From: CADEEN01 sp963816315
Lineage (GTDB): Bacteria > Pseudomonadota > Gammaproteobacteria > Burkholderiales > Burkholderiaceae_C
Assembly: GCA_963816315.1 (NCBI GenBank)
Contig: CAWFJZ010000032.1
Span: 310,001-374,000, forward strand
Direction of reading: 5' to 3'
Length of the DNA stretch: 64,000 nt
Part shown: piece by piece, positions 18,546 through 27,452 of the stretch
Layout of the letters: each line of letters opens with the position of its first letter
How positions within the stretch are numbered: the first letter of the stretch is position 1
Program-made: the position numbers and the translations under genes
Notes under the pieces: model-generated
What the model was told of the DNA's origin: nothing
Databases searched by the model: none
What the model saw: the letters and a program-made list of their open reading frames with translations, nothing else

Positions 18546-19944
18546 TCAGGGCTTCGCAGGGACAACGGCGGCAATGCTGGCAAGCGTTGCCTTCGGTGTC
18601 GTCGGCTCGATCAGCGTCGAGCGCAGTTCGCGCGGGGCCCGTGAGATCGGCACCATCAGCGTCAGCAGCAAACCCAGCAGACCGAGCCCCGCCAGCACGT
18701 AGAAGATCGAGTCGAGAGCGAAGCCGCCGCCGATCAGAAAGCCGCCCAGCAGCGGGCCACCGACGCCGCCCAAGCGGCCGAACCCGGCGCACCAGGCCAC
18801 GCCGGCGCCGCGCACGTTGGTGCGGTAGTAGTTCGCGACGAAGCCGTAGATCAGCGTTTGCGTGCCGCTGGTGCCCAGCCCGACGATCGCGACGACGGCC
18901 AGCAGCACGCCGAGCGGGAGCTTGAGCGTGAGCAGTGCGATGGCCAGCGCACCGATCAGGAAGCACGCGGCGACCACCGGCTTCGGGCCGAAGCGGTCGG
19001 CCATGCGCGAGCCTCCCAGCGCGCCGAGAATCGCGCCGCCGTTGAGGACAAGCAGAAACGACAGCGAGCCTTTGGCGTTGAAGCCGGCGCGCAGCATGAG
19101 CTCGGGCAGCCAGGTGTTGAGCGAGTACACGAGCAGCAGGCCCGTGGCGCTCATCAGTCCCAAGACGAGGGTCGGAAACAGGTAGTGCACGCCAAACAGT
19201 CCGGCGAACCCCGGCTTGCCTTCGGTCACCGGCACCACCGTGCCGGCCGCGGTGGGCACGGCCGTGGGGATTTCGACGCCGGTGCGCTCGGAGATCTGCA
19301 CGCGCCTCGTCGAGCCGGCCGCGCGAGGCCAGCCAGGCCACCGATTCGGGCATCTTGAAGTAGGCCAGCGGCAGCAGCGTGACGATCGGCAGCGCGCCGA
19401 TCCAGAACATGCCGCGCCAGCCGATGATCTGCAGCAGCAGGATGGCGAGCAGCGCAGCCAGCAGGCTGCCCAGCGGCACGCCCGAGTAGGTGATCGCGTT
19501 GCACAGGTTTTTCTTGCCCTTCGGCGCGTACTCGGACACCAGCGCGCCGGTGGTGGCCACCAGCGCGCCGACGCCCAGGCCGGTGAAGAAGCGCATCCAG
19601 CCGAACATCGCCGTCGTCGCCGTCAGCGCCGTCAGCCCCATGCCGATGGAGAACCAGGCGTAGGAAAACAGCATCACCTTGCGCCGCCCCACGATGTCGG
19701 CGACGGTGCCGGCGAGCAGCGCACCGACGAGCACGCCGACCAACGCGTAGCTGCCCAGCATGCCGGCAATGGCCGGTGTCACGTTGCCGATATGGGAAGG
19801 GTCGCGCAGGAAGGTCGAGACGACCGTGCCGTAAACGACGAGGTCGTAGCCGTCGAAGATCAGCCCCACCGTGGCCAGGGCCACGACCCACACCACCGTG
19901 CGCATGCGCCGGGCTTCGAGCCCGGCATCGGTTGCCGTCGTCAT
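18546..19944 (-). CDS. Aromatic acid:H+ symporter, MFS AAHS family (one frameshift near 19305)
   Basis: Twelve-helix major-facilitator transporter. The first half (start 19944) has the AAHS signature FDGYDLVVYGTVVSTFL in helix 1 and GTVADIVGRRKVML in the 2-3 loop. After GRLDEA, one extra base near 19305 shifts it to the frame VQISERTGVEIPTAVP, with a second MADRFGPKPV loop. The rejoined length is about 465 residues, normal for PcaK/BenK/MhbT relatives. Its ATG overlaps the mobA stop (ATGA), so the two are translationally coupled. This supports import of 3-hydroxybenzoate or a related acid. Confidence 0.82.
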
Positions 19945-21831
19945 GGCGTGTCTCCTTGCAGGAATCGGCCGAAGAAGGCGGCGAGCTCGTCATGCGCGTG
20001 CAGCGGCAGCACGTTCGAGACGTACTGGTCGGGACGGACGACGACGATCGCGCCCTGCTCGCGGTCGATGCCGCGCAGATCGAAGATGTCGGAGCCTTTG
20101 CCTTTCGTGAGGTCGGGGCAGTAGGCCTTCTCGTAGTCGATGAGACCGAAGCTGCCTTTGCGCGGCAGCAGGATCGACGGCAGCTCTTGCACCTTCAGCT
20201 CGCGGTGGGGTTGCTGAAACACCGCGCGAACGTCGATCACGCTGTCGATGTCGGCGCCCGTCGGCGTGAAGCGGCGGATCGGCGATTTCGGCGACTCCGC
20301 CAGGAAGCCGGCGAGTTCGCGCAGCCGCTTGCCGCCGGCGTCCGCAAAGCAATAAAGGCGCCAGGCACCATCGGCACGCGCGGCATGGCCGAGCTGCATC
20401 GGCTTGGCGTCGGCCAGGCGCACCACGGGCGCCGAGTGAAACCGCATGCCGATCGTGAAGCCCTTGGCGAGCGCCTGGTGGGTGGCCTCGGCTGTGAGCA
20501 CCGTCGTCGGCGCGTAGTGCGTGGCAACGCCGGCCGTGTAGCGGCCCGACTTGACGAAGTACGCCTGCAGCTCTTGCGGATCGACACCGCCGAGTTCCGG
20601 GCCGGCTCGGATCCTTCGGCTGCGACGCCATGATCTTCGACCACTCCTTGTCGAAGTCGATCAGCCCCTGCGCGATGGCATGGCGCTCGGCGGAGTAGGT
20701 GCGCAGCAGTTCCGGCCGGGCACGTCCGTCGAGCACCGAGGCGAGTTTCCAGCCGAGGTTGAACGCGTCCTGCATCGACACGTTCATGCCCTGGCCGGCT
20801 TTCGCGCTGTGCGTATGACAAGCGTCGCCGGCGATGAAGACGCGCGGCAGTCGCGACGCCGCTTGATCCGCGGGCACGTCGTCAAAGCGGTCGGTAACGC
20901 GCTGGCCGACCTGATAGACCGCGAACCAGACCACGCTTTTCACGTCGAGCGTGTACGGGCGCAGCACACGCTGCGCCGTCGCGATCACCGACTCCTGGGT
21001 GTGCTTGTCGCGAAAGGCGTCGCGCTTGTTCGGGTCGATCTCGCCGAGATCGACATACAGCCGCACCATGTAGCCGCCCTCGCGCGGGATCAGCAGGATG
21101 TTGCCCTCGTCGCCGGACTGGATCGCGGCCTTGAGCCGGATGTCCGGGAAGTCGGTTGTGGCCAGCATGTCCACCACGCCCCAGGCGTGGTTGGCGAAGT
21201 CGCCGCGCGGCACGGCGCCGATGGCATCGCGCACCGCACTGCGCGCACCGTCGCAGCCGACGACGTACTTGGCGCGCACGGTGGAGGACGTGCCGGTGGC
21301 CACGTCGCGCAGCGTCACCACCACCGGGTGCTCGCCAGCGGACTCGACCTTCAACGTGACGAACTCCAGCCCATAGGTGGCCTCGAGCCGCGTCGGCGAC
21401 AGGCGCATGTAGTCGAGCAGGTACTGCTGCAGGCGCGCCTGGTTGACGATGACATGCGGAAACTCCGACAAGCCGTCTTCGGTGTCCTGCACGCGGCCGG
21501 TGCGCTCGATGCGCGTGCGGTCTTGCTTCGACGGACGCCAGAACACGGTCTCGTTGACCCAGTAGGCCTCCCGGATGAGCTTCTGCCCCAGACCGAAGGC
21601 CTCGAACATCTCGACCGTGCGGCAGGCGATGCCGTCGGCCTGGCCCACCTGCAGCGCGCCCTCGCGGCGCTCGATCAGCCGCGTGCTGATGCTGGGGAAG
21701 TTCGACAGCTGCGCGGCCAGCAAGGCCCCGGCGGGCCCGCTGCCGACGACGAGCACGTCGACCGCGTCGGGCAGCTTCTCTTTGCGGACATCGGGGTCGC
21801 CGGGTGTATAGCCATTCAGATAGAACTGCAT
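19941..21831 (-). CDS. mobA: 3-hydroxybenzoate 4-monooxygenase (one frameshift near 20600)
   Basis: FAD- and NADPH-dependent hydroxylase that makes protocatechuate from 3-hydroxybenzoate. It begins MQFYLNGYTPGDPDVR at 21831 with GGAGACACC upstream. Motifs are the FAD GxGxxG VVGSGPAGALLAAQLS, the substrate-side GQADGIACRTVEMFEAFGLG, the DG block YVVGCDGARSAVRDAIG and the FAD-ribose GD motif FIAGDACHTHSAKAGQGMN. After QPKDP, one extra base near 20600 leads to GGVDPQELQAYFVK and the thioredoxin-like C-terminal domain ending at 19941. Alignment from memory to Comamonas MobA is close over the whole length (about 629 residues). Protocatechuate-cleavage genes are not in this window. Confidence 0.85.
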
Positions 21832-21874
21832 GGTGTCTCCTTCGTTAAGTGCCGCTGTTCAGTCGCGCCGTGCC

Positions 21875-21921
21875 CTCGACGTTGTAGTCCACGATCCGCT
21901 TCACGGATACAGGGTCTTCAT
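21875..21921 (-). pseudogene. 5' relic of an etfB gene
   Basis: Reading the minus strand from 21921, GGAG and ATGAAGACCCTGTATCCG are followed by GTGAAGCGG and GACTACAACGTC. The intact etfB at 25724 starts ATGAAGATCCTCGTGCCC, then GTGAAGCGG and GACTACAACGTC. The relic has one base fewer before GTGAAGCGG, so it stops at its seventh codon, and it ends after about 47 bases, just upstream of mobA. It keeps its own ribosome site and looks like the truncated head of a duplicated etfB. Confidence 0.6.
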
Positions 21922-21947
21922 GTGGGCTCCTCGCTGCGGGGTTCATG

Positions 21948-22968
21948 TCAAACCCTTTCGACAACGAGTGCAATGCCTTGTCCAACGCCGATGCACATGG
22001 TGCACAGTGCGTAACGGCCTTGGGCGCGGCGTAGCTGGTTGATCGCGGTGGTGACCAGCCGCGCGCCGCTCATGCCGAGCGGGTGGCCGAGCGCGATCGC
22101 CCCGCCGTTCGGGTTGACGCGCGCATCGTCGTCGGCGAGGCCGAGGTCACGCAGCACCGCCAGGCCCTGCGCCGCGAAGGCCTCGTTCAACTCGATCACG
22201 TCCATCTGCGCGAGCGACAGGCCGGTGAGTTGCAGCACCTTGCGCGTGGCCGGCGCCGGGCCGATGCCCATGATGCGCGGCGCGACGCCCGCGGTGGCCA
22301 TGCCGACGATGCGTGCTCTGGGCGTCAGGCCGTGTCGTGCGGCCGCGCCTTCGCTGGCCAGCAGCAGCGCACAGGCGCCGTCGTTGACGCCGCTGGCATT
22401 GCCGGCGGTGACCGTGGCGTCGGGCCGGACGATGCCCTTCAACTTGGCCAGCGCATCGAGCGATGTCGCGCGCGGATGCTCGTCGCGCGTCATGACGATC
22501 GGGTCGCCTTTGTTCTGCGCAATGCTCACCGGCGCGATCTCGGCATTGAAGAAGCCGCTTTGTTGCGCCGCGACGGCCTTCTGTTGCGACGCCAGCGCCA
22601 TGCGGTCCTGCGCCGCGCGCTCGATGCGGTAGTCGGTGGCGACGTTCTCGGCCGTCTCCGGCATCGAGTCAACGCCGTATTGGTCTTTCATCAGCCGGTT
22701 GACGAAGCGCCAGCCGATCGTCGTGTCGTGGATCGCGTTGCTGCGGCTGAAAGCCGACTCGGCCTTCGGCATCACGAACGGCGCCCGGCTCATGCTTGGC
22801 GCAGCCGTAGATCAGGTCGTCCACCGCCGCCCAATCGACGCCGCGGTTGCGTGCGATCAGCGCGAGGATCGGCACCGCGCCGAGGTCGTCGGTGCGCACC
22901 GACGAGAGCGCGCCGCCGTAGCGGCCGATGGGGGTACGGATGGCGTCACAGATGAAAGCGTGGTTCAT
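21948..22968 (-). pseudogene. 3-oxoadipyl-CoA-type thiolase lacking its catalytic-cysteine segment
   Basis: Acetyl-CoA acyltransferase of the PcaF/PaaJ group. The N-terminus is canonical (FICDAIRTPIGRYGGALSSV through DDLIYGCA). The sequence then jumps, with a change of frame near 22795, to MSRAPFVMPKAESAFSRSN. About 65 residues normally between these points are missing, including the nucleophilic cysteine motif NRLCGSG. The C-terminal His and Cys motifs are intact (GGAIALGHPLG, CTMCIGVGQG). As written it cannot be active. Either this is a genuine deletion pseudogene or about 200 bases were lost in assembly. In context it would cleave 3-oxoadipyl- or 3-oxopimeloyl-CoA. Confidence 0.75.
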
Positions 22969-23008
22969 GGGCGGTTTCCGATCGATGCATCAACAAGTGG
23001 GGTGAGGG

Positions 23009-24046
23009 TCATGTGCTTGCCTCGATGTCGATGATGATCTTGCCGAACTGCGCACCGGACTCGAGGCGGTCGAGCGCGGCGTGCACATTGCCGAGCGCGA
23101 CCTCGCTGTCGATCACCGGCTTCAGGCCACTGCGCTGCACCAGCGACAGCAGGTCGCGGAACTCGCCGAAACTTCCCATCGTCGAGCCGAGGATCTGCAA
23201 CTGCCGGATGAAGATGCGGCGGATGTCGGCCGGCGGCTGGTCGCCTGTCGTTGCGCCGCAGGTCACCAGCCTGCCGCCGCGCACCAGCGACTTGAGCGCG
23301 GCAGACCACACCGCGGCCCCCACGTTCTCGATCACGACATCGACGCCGCGACCGCTGGTCGCCGCCATCACCTGCTTCGCGATGTCGCCGCGGCCGTCGA
23401 TCGCGGCGTCGGCGCCGAGCGCCAGCGCGCGAGCGAGCTTGGCCGGATCGCGCGACGTGACGAGCGTGCGTGCGCCGGCCAGCTTGGCGAGTTGCAGCGC
23501 GGCGAGCGACACGCCGCCGCCGATGCCGAAGATCAGCACCGTCTCCCACGGCTTCACGCGCGCCTTGCCATGCAGCATGCTCCACGCCGTGATGTGGTTG
23601 ACGCCGAGCGCGGCGGCTTCGCCGAAGCTCAAGTGCTCGGGCATCGGGAACACGTTGCGCGCCGGCAGGCTGATCCACTCGGCGAAGGTGCCGTCGCGGT
23701 GCTCGCCCAGCAGGCGCATCGAGGTGCACAACGTGTCGTCGCCGCGCAGGCAGAACTCGCAGCGCCCGCAGGCGATGCCGGGATGCAGCACGACACGCTG
23801 GCCGAGGCTCAGCGTGCGTTCATCCGCGTCGATTTCCTCGACCACGCCGGCGCCGTCGAGACCCATGATCATCGGCAACTCGTGCGTGATGCCGGCGCCG
23901 CTGTCGCGCATGTAGAGATCGACGCGGTTGACCGTCGCCGCATGCAATCGCACCAGCACCTCGCCGGGGCGACGCTGCGGGCGCGGTCGTTCGCCGACGG
24001 CGACGATCTCGTTGCCGCCGTGGCCGGTGAGGTAGGCGGCCTTCAC
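23009..24046 (-). CDS. Zinc-binding alcohol dehydrogenase/quinone reductase-like (MDR) protein
   Basis: A 345-residue medium-chain dehydrogenase. The N-terminal domain carries the structural zinc cysteines in CGRCEFCLRGDDTLC, so it is a zinc form rather than a plain quinone reductase. The nucleotide fold is VLIFGIGGGVSLAALQLAKL. Its start overlaps the etfA stop (24043-24046), so it belongs to the same operon. It could oxidise a hydroxy-acyl-CoA or an alcohol arising in the alicyclic pathway. The substrate cannot be inferred further. Confidence 0.78.
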   Translation of the reverse strand: MKAAYLTGHGGNEIVAVGERPRPQRRPGEVLVRLHAATVNRVDLYMRDSGAGITHELPMIMGLDGAGVVEEIDADERTLSLGQRVVLHPGIACGRCEFCLRGDDTLCTSMRLLGEHRDGTFAEWISLPARNVFPMPEHLSFGEAAALGVNHITAWSMLHGKARVKPWETVLIFGIGGGVSLAALQLAKLAGARTLVTSRDPAKLARALALGADAAIDGRGDIAKQVMAATSGRGVDVVIENVGAAVWSAALKSLVRGGRLVTCGATTGDQPPADIRRIFIRQLQILGSTMGSFGEFRDLLSLVQRSGLKPVIDSEVALGNVHAALDRLESGAQFGKIIIDIEAST

Positions 24047-24975
24047 AGCCGGCTCACGAGCTCTGGTACGGCAGTGAACAGATCGGCTTCGAGGCCGTAG
24101 TCGGCGATGCTGAAGATCGGCGCCTCGGCGTCCTTGTTGATCGCGACGATCACCTTGCTGTCCTTCATGCCCGCCAGGTGCTGGATCGCGCCGCTGATGC
24201 CCGCTGCGATGTACAGCGCCGGCGCGACGATCTTGCCGGTCTGGCCGACCTGCCAGTCGTTCGGTGCATAGCCGGCATCGACCGCGGCGCGGCTGGCGCC
24301 GAGCGCGGCGCCGAGCTTGTCGGCCAGCGGTGTGAGAACTTCATTGAACTTGTCGCTGCTGCCGAGTGCTCTGCCGCCGCTGACGATGATCTTGGCGGCG
24401 GTGAGTTCGGGCCGGTCGAGTTTGGCGATCTCGGCGCCGACGAAGGAGCTCTTGCCGCTGTCGGCCACGGCGTCGATCTTTTCGATCACGCCGCGGCCAC
24501 CGCTGGCTGCCGCCGGATCAAAGCCGGTCGTGCGCACGGTGATGACCTTGATCGCATCGCTGCTCTGCACCGTGGCGATCGCGTTGCCGGCGTAGATCGG
24601 GCGCTCGAAGGTGTCGGCGCTGATGATCTTCATCGCGTCGCTGATCTGCGCCACGTCGAGCAGCGCGGCGACGCGCGGCGCGACGTTCTTGCCATGCGCC
24701 GTTGCGGGGAACAGCAGATGGCTGTAGCTTTTTGCAATCGCGATGACTTGCGCGGCGATGTTTTCGCCGAGCTGCTCGGCCAGGCTGGCGCCGTCGGCAT
24801 GCAGCACCTTGGCCACGCCGGCAATCTGCGCGGCGGCCTGCGCCGCCCCGCCAGCGTTGTGGCCGGCGATCAGCACATGCACGTCGCCGCCGCAGGCCAT
24901 CGCCGCGGTGACGGTGTTGAGCGTCGCACCTTTGAGAGTGCCATGGTCGTGTTCGGCAATGACGAGTACGGACAT
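24043..24975 (-). CDS. etfA: Electron transfer flavoprotein alpha subunit
   Basis: A 310-residue FAD-binding ETF subunit that accepts electrons from acyl-CoA dehydrogenases. The C-terminal FAD domain has the conserved blocks IIVSGGRALGSSDKF, DWQVGQTGKIVAPALYIAAG and ISGAIQHLAGMKDSKVIVAI. Its ATG shares one base with the etfB stop, so the two are coupled. With etfB and the quinone oxidoreductase just upstream, it completes an electron path from at least three acyl-CoA dehydrogenases in the same gene run. Confidence 0.95.
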   Translation of the reverse strand: MSVLVIAEHDHGTLKGATLNTVTAAMACGGDVHVLIAGHNAGGAAQAAAQIAGVAKVLHADGASLAEQLGENIAAQVIAIAKSYSHLLFPATAHGKNVAPRVAALLDVAQISDAMKIISADTFERPIYAGNAIATVQSSDAIKVITVRTTGFDPAAASGGRGVIEKIDAVADSGKSSFVGAEIAKLDRPELTAAKIIVSGGRALGSSDKFNEVLTPLADKLGAALGASRAAVDAGYAPNDWQVGQTGKIVAPALYIAAGISGAIQHLAGMKDSKVIVAINKDAEAPIFSIADYGLEADLFTAVPELVSRL

Positions 24976-25724
24976 CAGATCACCTTCGCTTCGTTCTTCA
25001 ACTTGGAAACCAAGGTCGCCACGTCGGCCACCTTGATGCCGGCGCCGCGCTTGGGCGGCTCGCTGACTTTCAGCGTCTTGATGCGCGGCGCGACATCGAC
25101 GCCGAGGTCGGCCGGCTTGAACACGTCGAGCGTCTTCTTCTTGGCCTTCATGATGTTGGGCAGCGTCACGTAGCGCGGCTCGTTCAGGCGCAGGTCGGTG
25201 GTGATGACGGCGGGCAGGTTGAGCTTCACGGTCTCCAAACCACCATCGACTTCGCGCGTGACGGTGACCTTGTTGTCTGCGACTTCGACCTTCGAGGCGA
25301 ACGTGCCCTGCGGCAGGTTGGCGAGTGCGGCCAGCATCTGCCCGGTCTGGTTGCAGTCGTCGTCGATGGCCTGCTTGCCGAGGATGATCAAGCCCGGCTG
25401 CTCTTTATCGACGAGGGCCTTGAGCAACTTGGCCACGGCCAGCGGCTGCAGCTCATCTGCACATTCGACGAGGATGCCTCGGTCGGCGCCGATCGCCATC
25501 GCGGTGCGCAGGGTTTCCTGGCAGGCCGCGACGCCGCACGAGACGGCGATCACCTCGGTGGCGACACCTTTTTCCTTCAGGCGCACCGCCTCCTCGACGG
25601 CGATCTCGTCGAAGGGGTTCATGCTCATCTTGACGTTGGCGATGTCCACGCCGGAGCCATCGGCCTTGACGCGCACCTTGACGTTGTAGTCAACCACCCG
25701 CTTCACGGGCACGAGGATCTTCAT
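24975..25724 (-). CDS. etfB: Electron transfer flavoprotein beta subunit
   Basis: A 249-residue AMP-binding ETF subunit. It starts MKILVPVKRVVDYNVKVRVK at 25724; an ATG nine bases upstream is in frame but less typical. The ETF beta signature is present as VKLNLPAVITTDLRLNEPRY followed by LPNIMKAKKK. It is paired with etfA downstream. The head of a second copy survives as a relic at 21875-21921. Confidence 0.95.
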   Translation of the reverse strand: MKILVPVKRVVDYNVKVRVKADGSGVDIANVKMSMNPFDEIAVEEAVRLKEKGVATEVIAVSCGVAACQETLRTAMAIGADRGILVECADELQPLAVAKLLKALVDKEQPGLIILGKQAIDDDCNQTGQMLAALANLPQGTFASKVEVADNKVTVTREVDGGLETVKLNLPAVITTDLRLNEPRYVTLPNIMKAKKKTLDVFKPADLGVDVAPRIKTLKVSEPPKRGAGIKVADVATLVSKLKNEAKVI

Positions 25725-25778
25725 CGGAGTCATCCTTTCAGTTCGGTTCTGGACTTGTCTTGGTGGCGGCTCGCGCCG

Positions 25779-27452
25779 TCACATGCCGGCGTAGTTCGGG
25801 CCGCCGCCGCCTTCGGGCGCGACCCAGACGATGTTCTGCGTCGGATCCTTGATGTCGCAGGTTTTGCAGTGCACGCAGTTCTGGGCGTTGATCTGCAGGC
25901 GCTCGGCGCCGTCGCCGTTCTTCACGAACTCATAGACGCCGGCCGGGCAGTAGCGGCTCTCGGGGCCGGCGTAGGTGGCGAGGTTGACCTTCACGGGCAC
26001 CGCGGCGTCTTTCAGCGTGAGGTGCGCGGGCTGGTCCTCGGCGTGGTTGGTGTTGCTGACGAAGACCGAACTCAGGCGGTCGAAGGTGAGTTGGCCGTCG
26101 GGCTTCGGATACGCGATCTGCTTGCAGCGCTCGGCGGGCAGCAGCGACAGGTGATCAGGCTTCGTGTTGTGCAGCGTCCAGGGCGGCGTGCTGACGCCCA
26201 CCTTGGGCAGCAGCCACTGCTCGATGCCGGTCATCAGTTGACCGACCCGCGGACCCTTCTTGAACCAGCGCTTGAAGTTGCGTTGCTGGTCGAGTTCGTC
26301 CTTCAACCAGCTCTTGTCGAAGGCGTCGGGGAAGTCGGTCAGCTCGTCATGCGAGCGGCCGGCCGCCAGCGCGGCGGCGATTGCCTCGGCGCACAACATG
26401 CCGCTCTTGATCGCGGCATGGCTGCCCTTGATGCGGGCCGCATTCAGGAAGCCGGCGTCGCAGCCCACCAGCGCGCCGCCCGGGAAGACGAGCTTGGGGA
26501 GAGCCTGCGGCGTGCCGTTGTTGATGGCGCGCGCGCCGTAGCTGATGCGCTTGCCGCCCTCGAGATGCGCGCGGATCGCGGGGTGCGTCTTCCAACGCTG
26601 GAACTCCTCGAACGGGCTCAGCCACGGGTTGGGGTAGTCCAGGCCGATCACGAAGCCGAGCGTGACCTTGTTGTCGGGCAGGTGGTAGAGGAAGCCGCCG
26701 CCGAAGCTGTCGTCCGTCATCGGCCAGCCGGCGGTGTGCACCACGCGGCCGGGTTGTGCCTTCGCCGGGTCGATCTCCCACAGCTCCTTCAGCCCGATCG
26801 CGAAGCTCTGCGCATCCTTGCCTTCGGCGAGCTTGAACTGCTCGATCAGCCGGCGGCCGAGGTGGCCGCGCGCGCCTTCGGCGAAGACGGTGTACTTGCC
26901 GTGCAGCTCCATGCCGAGCTGAAAGGTGTCTGTCGGCTCGCCGTCCTTGCCCAGGCCCTGGTGACCGGTGGCCACACCCTTGACGCGGCCCTGCTCGTCG
27001 AACAGAACCTCGGCGGCGGCGAAGCCGGGGAAGATCTCCACGCCCAGGCTCTCGGCATGTTGCGCCAGCCACTTGACGACGTGGCCGAGCTGCACGACGA
27101 CGCAGCCATGGTTGTGGAGGTTGCGCGGCACCAGCCAGTCCGGCACGCGGCGGCTGCCTTGCTCGGAGAGGAACAGCACGTCGTCACCCGTGACCGGCTG
27201 ATTCAGCGGCGCGCCGAGTTGCTTCCAGTCCGGCAGCAGTTCGGTCAGCGCACGCGGGTCCATCACCGCGCCGGAGAGGATGTGCGCGCCGGGCTCTGAG
27301 CCTTTTTCGAGCACGACCACCGACGCGTCGGCGTTCAACTGCTTGATGCGGATCGCGGTGGCCAGCCCGGCTGGGCCCGCGCCGACGACGACCACGTCGT
27401 AGTCCATCGCTTCGCGCGGGCCGAAGCGCTCGAGCAGGGCGGGGGCTGTCAT
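25779..27452 (-). CDS. Electron transfer flavoprotein-ubiquinone oxidoreductase
   Basis: A 557-residue membrane-associated enzyme that passes ETF electrons to ubiquinone. The N-terminal FAD fold is DVVVVGAGPAGLATAIRIKQ; the middle has HILSGAVMDPRAL and the quinone-side WLVPRNLHNHG region. The [4Fe-4S] cluster is ligated by cysteines in YCPAGVYEF and NCVHCKTCDIKDP near the C-terminus. The start at 27452 overlaps the synthetase stop by four bases. Having ETF and ETF-QO inside a catabolic run suggests a dedicated electron outlet for that pathway. Confidence 0.93.
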   Translation of the reverse strand: MTAPALLERFGPREAMDYDVVVVGAGPAGLATAIRIKQLNADASVVVLEKGSEPGAHILSGAVMDPRALTELLPDWKQLGAPLNQPVTGDDVLFLSEQGSRRVPDWLVPRNLHNHGCVVVQLGHVVKWLAQHAESLGVEIFPGFAAAEVLFDEQGRVKGVATGHQGLGKDGEPTDTFQLGMELHGKYTVFAEGARGHLGRRLIEQFKLAEGKDAQSFAIGLKELWEIDPAKAQPGRVVHTAGWPMTDDSFGGGFLYHLPDNKVTLGFVIGLDYPNPWLSPFEEFQRWKTHPAIRAHLEGGKRISYGARAINNGTPQALPKLVFPGGALVGCDAGFLNAARIKGSHAAIKSGMLCAEAIAAALAAGRSHDELTDFPDAFDKSWLKDELDQQRNFKRWFKKGPRVGQLMTGIEQWLLPKVGVSTPPWTLHNTKPDHLSLLPAERCKQIAYPKPDGQLTFDRLSSVFVSNTNHAEDQPAHLTLKDAAVPVKVNLATYAGPESRYCPAGVYEFVKNGDGAERLQINAQNCVHCKTCDIKDPTQNIVWVAPEGGGGPNYAGM

